Assembly: GCA_018398815.1 (NCBI GenBank)
Contig: CM031626.1
Span: 38,637,023-38,701,022 of the forward strand
Source: Conus ventricosus
Lineage: Eukaryota; Mollusca; Gastropoda; Neogastropoda; Conidae
Direction of reading: 5' to 3'
Length of the DNA: 64,000 nucleotides
Below are positions 57,062 through 64,000 of this stretch, in pieces (the first letter of the stretch is position 1; the number at the start of each line of letters is the position of its first letter). The translations under genes were made by a program, and so were the position numbers. The notes below the pieces were generated by a model. The model was not told where the DNA came from and searched no databases. It saw only the letters and a program-made list of their open reading frames with translations.

Positions 57062-57384
57062 GTCCTGGCCTGAAGACGGACCATGGTAGCAGGATCGGCC
57101 CTGGCCAGAACCTCGTCAGAGATCGGCTGGAGGACGGGACGCAATACCTGTTCCTGCTTCTTAGCTTTGGCGCGTGTGGTGACTCCCACACACGCCTGTA
57201 CGGGCAGATCCGTAGACACGGACTGACTGCGTCCGTCAGCAAAGGTGACAGTATTCCCTATGATAAGGGAATACAGAGGTCGCTCCACCGCGATGGCCCA
57301 TACTTCGCCACAGAAGTAGGGGGTGGAGATAGGAATAAGTACTGAAGGACGGGTGGAGGTAAAACCAGCCTCCAACCCGCACAC
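56995..57384 (-). pseudogene. LTR-2 protease end and linker
   Basis: Contains VPISTPYF-like sequence (LIPISTPYFCGEVWAIA), PLYSLIIGN, typical of the end of a Gypsy aspartic protease, and VTTRAKAKKQ, the usual start of the linker before integrase. The protease active-site DTGA is not readable in the sequence to its right. Confidence 0.7.
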
Positions 57385-57399
57385 ATCATAACGGCCCCC

Positions 57400-59750
57400 G
57401 CCGGCCTAAGGGGAAACTAATTCCTTAACCAAAAAAAAAATTCGTTGATGCTCCCGAATCCGATGGTGTCGACCAAGGAGGAACCAACAAACAGAAGAAA
57501 CACGGGCAACTCAAACCAAACTGGGATGGAACCACACTTTAGCCCGAGGCACGAGATGTGAAAAGGACACCCCGACTACCACGGCTCTAGCAATCTTTCC
57601 TGATGTCAGACGACCACAAAGAAAAAAAACGAGTGTTTAGTTCCCCGATGGACGCCGCCTTCACCCCACACAGTTGTAGCACCTTATTGCAACTAAACCT
57701 GGAGGCCTTCCCTCCGTAACTGGGCGATCCCATAAGCCCCGCGAGCTCAGCAAACACCCACCCGTGTAACGCAGCCCGAAATCCAGAGGCGACACGCCAT
57801 CCGACCCCCAACCGGGACACAGTGTTGGTGGCTGTTCAATGAGGATCAGATCCCCAGCCCAACTTAGCTAACTGACGCCAGTACCCCTAGCTCCGCGCGC
57901 CCCTATCACCAAATGCACGAAGGTCTCATCATATTCTTCTCTGGACCTAAACTCCTCCTGTAGTCTCGGGGTAAGGTGGAAACGCTTACGCAGCGCCAAC
58001 TGCATGTCTGCATAAGACGCACCTTCTTTTAGAGTGAGCACACACTCCCTTGCAGCACCAGATAAATCCAAAAAAAAGGTGCATAGCCTTTGCTCCTCAG
58101 AAAAATTGGTATGAACAAGCAACCTTGTCGAAATGCTCTAAGAACAAAACAACGTTCCTCACTAGGTCTGAACTCTGGAAGCTTTAACTTTGGGCCTCTA
58201 ACTCTATCACCTGCCTGGTGATTAACCCCCTGGTTTACAGAAGCGGGAGCCGCGAGAGAATTTTGTTCCATCCCCCTCCCTACGCAGAGCCTCCATCCTG
58301 TCTAGTTCTCCCTACGGAGGGCAGCCTCTTCCCTACGCTGAGCAGCCTCTCCAAACGAAGGGCCTCCGTCTGGCAGCCTCTTCCCTACGCGGGAGTCTCC
58401 TGTCGGCAGCCTCCTCCCTACGAAGAATAGCCTCTTCCCTATGCAGAATCTCCTGTCTTCAGTCTCCTCTGGGCGCGGGAGCCCCATCCTGTCTAGCTCT
58501 TCCCTACGCAGCTTCCTGCCTACCTGCCTCTTCCTTAGGGAGCCTTGCCTTTTCCCCTACGTAGGGCCCTCCTCCTGGCAACCTCTTCCCTACGTAGAGC
58601 TTCCTGCCTAGCAGCCTTTTCCCCTACGTAGAGCTTCCTGCCTAGCAGCCTCTTCACTACGCTGCCGCTCCAGAAACAAAAGGACAGGGGTGAATCCTGA
58701 GGGGGGTTTCACCACCCCCGACACGGGAGGATGCCCCGTCTGACCCGTCCCTTGGGTCCGACTTTCCATAAGGAAAGTCTTCTGGGGCATGCCCCTTACG
58801 AGGGGAAGCCTGGAGAGGAGAAGGTTTCGGCTTCTGCACTCAACAGAAGCCCACAGTTGCTTCGCTATGCTCTGGCGCCTCCGAGCGGAAGTGCCAGTCG
58901 GGGTCTCGACAGGGAAAACCCCCCAGCGAAGAGGTAGTAAAAGTACTCACTGGACTACCTGCTACAGCACTGGAATAGGGAGAGGTACCGTAGTCGAAAT
59001 ACTGGTACTAATAGTAGGACTACAGTAACATTTTGAATACCCTTCTTCTTCGACGCCCGCGTCGCCATACCACCCCGCGCCGGACGTCGCCATGACAACA
59101 ATATCCTACAGTTTTCCCCAAAAACAGGGGAAAAACAATTCCACTAGAGAAAAAAAAACAAAAAATTTAGGGGGGTGTGTATAAGTTGTGTATGTGTGTT
59201 GTGCGTGTGTGCGGGCAAGTTTCCCCGGGGCTCCCACTCTGGCAACACCGCGCTCTACACAAAGAGCAACAGTGCGGTGGGGCTCACCGAAAAAAAAACA
59301 AAACAAAAAATTATCCGGCTGCCCCCACTCTGGCAACACCGCGCTCTACAGCACGAGCAACAGTGCGGTGGGGCTGGGCCCAAAAAAAAAACAAAACAAA
59401 AACCTAGCAGACGGGGTCCGGAGAGAGGAGAAAAAAAAAAAACACTAGCGTCCGATGCACCCCCCTGTACTCAACAACCCGGTAGAGAAAAAAAAACAAG
59501 AATGGGCTAAAACAAACAGGATGGAAGACTGAGCGGCAACAGAAGGGCAAGACTTACGGCCGTAAACCCGCGTGAGGTACCCGGCGAAGGAGGTCTGGAA
59601 GCGGTCGACTCCTCTTGGTCTCAAACCCCGAACCCCCGAGTCCACCGGGTGGTCCCTCAGGCCACAAAAAGCCCCCCTTCACGCTAGAGTTTACCCATCC
59701 AACCACCCCGAACAAACACGACAAACTGACTAAACATATACACAAAAGAC
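57400..59750 (-). pseudogene. LTR-2 gag region, frameshifted
   Basis: Pieces at 57,868-58,271 resemble a Gypsy gag capsid domain (FFLDLSGAARECVLTL, LALRKRFHLTPRLQEEF). Upstream (58,285-58,690) is a repeated unit seen on plus as CCTCTTCCCTACG, encoding RREEAARQEALR-type charged helix. A duplicated block of about 110 bp lies at 59,221-59,290 and 59,318-59,390 in the leader. The frame is lost in many places. Confidence 0.65.
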
Positions 59751-59803
59751 AAAACTAAACAGGAAATCTGCGAAACGAGAGAGAGACAGCCAGAGCCCTT
59801 CAC

Positions 59804-59820
59804 ATCCCGGACGACCCCCA
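59804..59820 (-). promoter_or_regulatory. LTR-2 primer-binding site, tRNA-Pro type with 1-nt deletion
   Basis: The minus strand reads TGGGGGTCGTCCGGGAT, the tRNA-Pro complement lacking one C compared with LTR-1. Confidence 0.75.
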
Positions 59821-59824
59821 CAAT

Positions 59825-61217
59825 TGTCACGACCGACCCCTGGGGGTCTGCCCTGACAGGAAACGGTCTAGGGGGAGTGAAGGGGGTGACTGACCTCACA
59901 CCCTCGCAAGAGCCCACACAAAAAGATAACGATACAACACCCCATTTATTCACCCAACACACACAGTCATAAATAAGCATCCAACACACACAACATGCAC
60001 AAACACAATCAAGCATCCCACCGCACACAACATGCACAATCACAATCAAGCACTCCAAATACACACCAAAATGCACAATTATAAATAAACCTTTCACCAT
60101 ACGACGTACACAATCGCAATTACAGCATTCCAGCACCTATGACATATACACAATTATAAAGGAATATTTCCAGTATTGACCCTTTCTCACACCACGGAGT
60201 GCGTCCACATCCCTGCCCCTGTCAAGTCCGCAGGGAGCACCCTGTCGCACTAGGTGCTCCGAGCCGGGTTGGTTCTCGCAGGGAGTCGCCCAAAGCCGAC
60301 ACCCTCGACTTCCAAGCGGGCAGTAAAGAGCGTGTCCCGGGGGGGGGGGGGGGGGGGGGGAACGTAGCTGTTACTGGAGGTCCTGGACGGGGGTCCAGGC
60401 CGGCCAGTCAAGACGGCGGGCGTCTCTACCAGCCCTCGGTCCCGACCAAGGCGTGGCCTCGATCAGCGTGTGGCAACCATCCCGTCCGTGGTCTCAGCCA
60501 GAACGTGGCCTCGACCAGTACGTGGCACCATCCAGATCGTGCTCCAGGTGAAGCCCCCGGGAGGGGGGAGGACGTAGCTGGGAGGAGAGTCGGAGAGGAG
60601 GAAAAGAAGAAGAAAGGAGGAAGGAAGAAGGGTACAGCTACCCGTGGTGACCCCGAAGAGGCGGGTCAAAGGACTCTCTCTACCCTCTGTCCAGTCGAGA
60701 GGACAGAGGCGAAGATGCGGAAACAGAAGAAGCGATGTCCCTCTCCTACAGGCCGACTGCAGGAATTGAAAGTACTGACTGTACTCTCGACGATAAGGTA
60801 AAGAACCAGGACTGGAGCAGGCGCCCCCAGAGACATCTTCCGCTCGAGTGAAGAGCTAACCTCCCTCAGCAATGGCGCCAACATGCCATGCTGCGTCACA
60901 GAGTGAGCATACTTCAAACTAAAAGAAACGAAGCACGTGCGACAGGTAAAAAGACAGGCGAGAGGCCGATAGACAGAAAGTTCGAGAGAAAGGTACCGGC
61001 CACCCGTGAACTTGCAGATGAATAGCACGGGCGGTGGAATTAGAGAGAGAGAGATAGAAAGCAAACCGAAGTTGAGCTGAACCACACCAAGGTGCAACTG
61101 CACCACAAGCCACCCTAAGGGACGGCTACACGACAACAGCAACGACAATAAACAAATAAGTAATTCCGCCACCCTAGGTGGGTCGAACGTCGTAGGCCTC
61201 GTGACAAACTCGTGACA
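59825..61217 (-). repeat. LTR-2 5' LTR
   Basis: Partner of 54,579-55,968. Ends CTCGTGACA next to the target duplication CCATA (61,218-61,222). Confidence 0.92.
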
Positions 61218-61439
61218 CCATACAATAACACCTGCTAATATTTTAGCTTTTTCTGAATCACTACAGTCAATGTTCATCACTTTGATTGCTTCGTTAAATA
61301 GTTCACTATGATCTTTTATTATATTGTCTACATCATTCTCAAAACCAAATTCACTAAAATCAATGTTTAATACTTTCATTGTTTCGTCAAATAGTTCATT
61401 ACAATTCTTTAAATCAGATTCACTGAGTTCGGCAGCCAT
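61218..61439 (-). pseudogene. Polinton gene B (P4), 5' part
   Basis: The start at 61,439 (MAAELSESDLKN). An intact charged helical frame to AKILAGVIV, where LTR-2 enters. It shares HSELFNEAIKVMNIDCSDSE with P3. Without the insertion it would be about 88 residues. Confidence 0.75.
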
Positions 61440-61489
61440 TTTTAAATCTAAAACAAAATTAAAAAAATAATTGTAAATTCAATTGTTAT

Positions 61490-61810
61490 TTATATAGTCT
61501 TTTGTAATCGTAAAACCTGATCTTCATTAAAGCGAATAGCTACTCCTTCAGGGGTGGTAGAAACAGTCAGATTAACATCTTCAGGAGCCATATTATCAAC
61601 TAATATGGCAAACAACTTTACAACTGGTTGGGGCCAAGAATCTGGTATTTTACTGATAGCTTCTAATACACTTTCTCGCATGTCTATGCGCTCAAAAAGA
61701 TCAGTAATTAATTCTTCAAACCTGCTCTTTAATTCTTCTTTATCAGCCTCTCTCTCCCAATCCAACTCGTAAAGTATATTAATAAGTTCTGTAGCTACTT
61801 CGGCCTTCAT
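61490..61810 (-). CDS. Polinton gene A: stand-alone relative of the PolB N-terminal domain (106 aa)
   Basis: An intact frame. Residues 48-78 (MRESVLEAISKIPDSW...VVKLFAILVD) resemble the PolB N-terminus of P3/P4 (ESVAHAISKIPESL...VKVLLAVLID), including the following M-x-P-[ED]-D-x-N. The rest is a charged helix (KSRFEELITDLFERI). It lies 50 bp upstream of gene B on the same strand. Function unknown; a role with the polymerase is inference. Confidence 0.65.
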   Translation of the reverse strand: MKAEVATELINILYELDWEREADKEELKSRFEELITDLFERIDMRESVLEAISKIPDSWPQPVVKLFAILVDNMAPEDVNLTVSTTPEGVAIRFNEDQVLRLQKTI

Positions 61811-61930
61811 TTTTTAAACCAAAATAAACACGACAATTAAAAAAATGAAGGAACCACTTTCTCTCTTTTTTTGTAAGAATTAGAAGAAGTTATATATATG
61901 TGCGTGAGTGGGCAAGGGGTGGTTTAATTA

Positions 61931-61965
61931 ACTAGGTCAATCAGCTCCAGGTCGTTTTGACCTAG
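61931..61965. repeat. P4 subterminal palindrome
   Basis: ACTAGGTCAA...TTGACCTAG hairpin. Same outer sequence type as the palindromes of P1 (ACTAGGCCAA) and P2, with a different loop. Confidence 0.8.
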
Positions 61966-61984
61966 ATTACTGTAATGCTTTGAA

Positions 61985-62160
61985 GGACAAAACGTGAGCG
62001 GGCGTGTATGCGTGGGCGGGGGACGTGCGTGCGTGGAGGTGGGGTGTGCGTGTGTGTGGGCAGGGTGGAGGGTGTGTGTGTGGGGTGGGGTGGAGGGTGT
62101 GTGTGTGGGGTAGGGCCGTACGTGTGCGGGGTGGGGGTGGGGTTGGGCTGGGTGGTGTGC
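61985..62160. repeat. G/GT-rich low-complexity tract
   Basis: Repeated GGGTGTGTGTGTGGGG and GTGCGTGCGTGG motifs. It resembles the complement of the C-rich blocks near the left ends of P1 and P2. Confidence 0.75.
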
Positions 62161-62347
62161 AGGAGTTACCTCCCTTAGTATTATTTTTAGCCCTGTTGAG
62201 GGCCTTTCTGGGTCATTTGCCCTCTGTTTGGCAAGTGACACAGTTTCTGGAGTATTTTTAGCCTTATGCTGGGCCTGCTAGCTGAAGAAGCAGGCTATTG
62301 ATTTTTTCACAGCAGACCGGCGAAAGCCAACGTCGCTTGCATATATT
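62161..62347. other. Spacer, possible short interspersed repeat
   Basis: Includes GGAGTTACCTCCCT at 62,162-62,175, which I associate with molluscan repeats. No gene. Confidence 0.35.
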
Positions 62348-62741
62348 TTAAAATGAGCCTTCTTTTTTCATACAAGCTGTGGATCGAAATTCCAAGCTTG
62401 TGAAATTTTGGATAGTAAAAAAACAAAATGATAATTCTGTCAGTTTTCTACACAGCCTGGGGTCCATCAGAATTTCAGTTTTTAAATAATTATCCCAGGA
62501 CGCTTTTGGATAAGATTTTTTGAAAAGAGCTTTTGCTCTTTCAAGCCAATGACCTAAAAGCAAAGATTGACGAAGAGTTTTACGATTTTCAGCTTTGATC
62601 TCAGAACCGACCTTCAGCAAACAGGCGTAATTTCAGCCATGTTTTTCAGCTTTCATAAAAAGAACCTTCATCGATCGGCTCATAATCAAGTTTCTCTATA
62701 AAACAATTACGTAAAAAATCATCCAGTTCACTTACTGTCAT
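62348..62741 (-). pseudogene. Gene C: small helical protein, one in-frame stop
   Basis: The start at 62,741 (MTVSELDDFLRN). A stop lies about 32 codons in and a frame change follows near 62,615. The C-terminal 90 codons are open: AENRKTLRQSLLLGHWLERAKA, then SWDNYLKTE. The GHWLERAK... W..YL pattern resembles short helical proteins, unnamed as far as I know, common in invertebrate mobile-element DNA. Not firmly recognised. It could belong to P4 or to another element. Confidence 0.4.
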
Positions 62742-63308
62742 TTCACGTTTCCTTTGTTTTTTTCCGAAAGATTTAGGCCCGCTGTTAGTCAGACCGGTTT
62801 CAAACAACAGCGAGCTAAAAACCATGTCCCCACACCTTGGCGTCCCGGTCGGAAAAGATCGACTCTAGCTGGGACTGACAGGCCCCCAGCCAGGAATGAT
62901 GTCATACCTACTGGCGATTGGTTGAACGAGCACACGTGATATGTGAGCTGTCACGTGATTTGCACGGTCCATTGCACAAGGCTGCAACGAAAGCCGTGGC
63001 AGCTATATTGATTAGAATCAGTCTGAGAGTGTGGAACTGTTAAGCCATATACACGTTAGTTGATTTTGTGTGTCTGGAGAGAATGTAAATATGCGGGCTC
63101 ACGATCACGAAATCCTATTCTTCACGGAAACCCCCATTTTAAATTAACGATTAGGTCGATTTTAGAGGTTTTGGGGCGTTAATTTTGTTTGTGAAACGGG
63201 TGTTGATTTTAGCCAAAACTGATATGTGATGGACGTGATTTGTATGTGAAAAGGGGGGTTTTCGTGCAGAATAAGATGGGTGGTCTTGAACGAAGATATT
63301 TACATTCT
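62742..63308. other. No gene recognised
   Basis: Unique-looking DNA with a CACGTGAT repeated motif (62,931-62,959). No frame with supported homology. Confidence 0.4.
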
Positions 63309-63445
63309 CTCCTTTTTCATGTAATGTACATATTATGTATTCTGTCCATTGTTCAGGATATATACCTTTATTAAATAAACAGTAATCAAGTGGGGTAACG
63401 TTTGCTCCCATAAGAAAACCTAACACAGAGTTACTTTTATTCAAG
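63309..63445 (-). mobile_element. LINE RT fragment
   Basis: Reverse complement of about 25,170-25,305; encodes the same EQWTEYIICTLHEKG stretch. It stops abruptly on the left. Confidence 0.9.
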
Positions 63446-63917
63446 ACTGGCACAGCCTTTTAAATTTGAATAAAGTCAGACAAATACATAGACGAACAAT
63501 CTAATAGTGGGGGAAAAAACAAGCACAGGCCAACAACTGAACTGTCTTCATAGTAATGACTTGGCAAAGATTTGGACTTAAGGGGGGGGGGGGGGGGGGT
63601 GTTGAAGGTGGAGAAACTGGGAACATGAAATTAAGAAAGTTATATTACGTATATGAAAGCTCTTCATTTTTAGGGGTGCTATTGGATTTTTTTTTTGCAC
63701 CCTTAGACTGTGGTGTGTCTCTATTTAACGCCAGGAGTGCAGACACACCATCTGTGTCTCCCTGATGAGTTCCGACCCAGCAGACGAAGGCCTCGGAGCG
63801 GGCAATACAAATATCAAAAAAGGATTGCGATGGTTCCCTTATGCAGCCAGTGAAGAGTTTTTCATATCTGTAATATATTTTCTAAATTTCATGTTCATAA
63901 TTTCTCCATCTTCAACC

Positions 63918-63957
<40 letters not shown>

Positions 63958-64000
63958 TTAAGTCCAAATCTTTGCCAAGTCATTACTATGAAGACAGTTC
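63446..64000. mobile_element. Foldback MITE copy M3 (runs off window)
   Basis: Left arm with a G tract (about 63,582-63,599), the shared centre in reversed orientation relative to M2, and a right arm with a run of about 38 C (63,920-63,957). Same insertion junction in the LINE as M2. Confidence 0.88.

Larger units (their letters stand above)
54579..61217 (-). mobile_element. Ty3/Gypsy-type LTR retrotransposon LTR-2 (Gmr1-like order), internally deleted
   Basis: A 6,639-bp element with two 1.39-kb LTRs (TGTCA...TGACA), a 5-bp target duplication CCATA on both sides, a tRNA-Pro-type primer site and a polypurine tract. The coding strand is minus: gag, protease/linker, integrase, then the tail of RNase H. 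RT and most of RNase H are missing. It interrupts Polinton P4 gene B. Confidence 0.92.

Noticed and set aside
60666..61439. A 257-codon minus frame
   Set aside because: Chimera of Polinton gene B with LTR-2 sequence across an insertion site, not a natural fusion gene.

Overview
This is eukaryotic, AT-rich, non-host-genic DNA: a nest of mobile elements with no recognisable single-copy host gene, rRNA or tRNA. Long (CA)n, (TA)n and (GA)n tracts, Penelope-like, LINE, Ty3/Gypsy-type and Tc1 elements and large Polinton/Maverick elements point to an invertebrate. A short motif at 62,162-62,175 (GGAGTTACCTCCCT) is one I associate with molluscan short repeats, so a mollusc is my best but weak guess. 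A run of exactly 1,000 N (26,153-27,152) is a scaffold gap.

Layout. (1) 1-1,041 and 17,801-18,855 are two halves of one Penelope-like element (PLE-A, minus strand). It is split inside the reverse transcriptase by Polinton P1 (1,042-17,800, 16.8 kb), which has terminal inverted repeats and a 5-of-6 matching target duplication. (2) 18,856-21,941 is a second PLE copy with hammerhead-like motifs, a (TA)n tract holding a Tc1 transposon (19,908-21,448), and an inverted PLE duplication. (3) 21,942-26,152 is a LINE broken by foldback MITEs with long G/C tracts. (4) After the gap, 27,153-33,750 plus 50,015-50,092 is an LTR retrotransposon (LTR-1). Its long LTR is split by Polinton P2 (33,751-50,014, 16.3 kb), collinear with P1. 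(5) 50,093-51,559 is a Polinton fragment (P3) of another family; LTR-1 appears to sit in its polymerase gene. (6) 52,735-54,578 and 61,218-62,160 are a fourth Polinton fragment (P4). Its small gene B is split by a Gypsy-type retrotransposon (LTR-2, 54,579-61,217) with a CCATA target duplication. (7) 62,160-64,000 holds a small unidentified gene, a LINE fragment and another MITE.

Gene order in P1 and P2 (left to right): TIR; repeat-rich subterminal region with palindromes; two small leftward genes (S1, S2); two small rightward genes (S3, S4); retroviral-type integrase; (P1 only) S5; leftward protein-primed-type DNA polymerase B, gene X and putative major capsid protein; rightward coiled-coil/membrane protein; leftward gene Y; rightward genes Z, W and packaging ATPase; TIR. 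Integrase would insert the element, PolB would copy it, and the capsid-type proteins with the ATPase would package it. Start codons of three divergent gene pairs lie only 17-43 bp apart.

The most distinctive features are the element ends. Each P1/P2 terminus is a 91-97 bp hairpin, the stems differ between P1 and P2 yet stay paired, and the TIR overlaps the 3' end of the ATPase gene. Nearly every gene is broken by small indels. Part of this is probably sequence error: about 37,400-46,900 and 27,153-28,700 show a strong homopolymer-biased error signature, and the two LTRs of the recent LTR-2 insertion also differ mainly by small indels.
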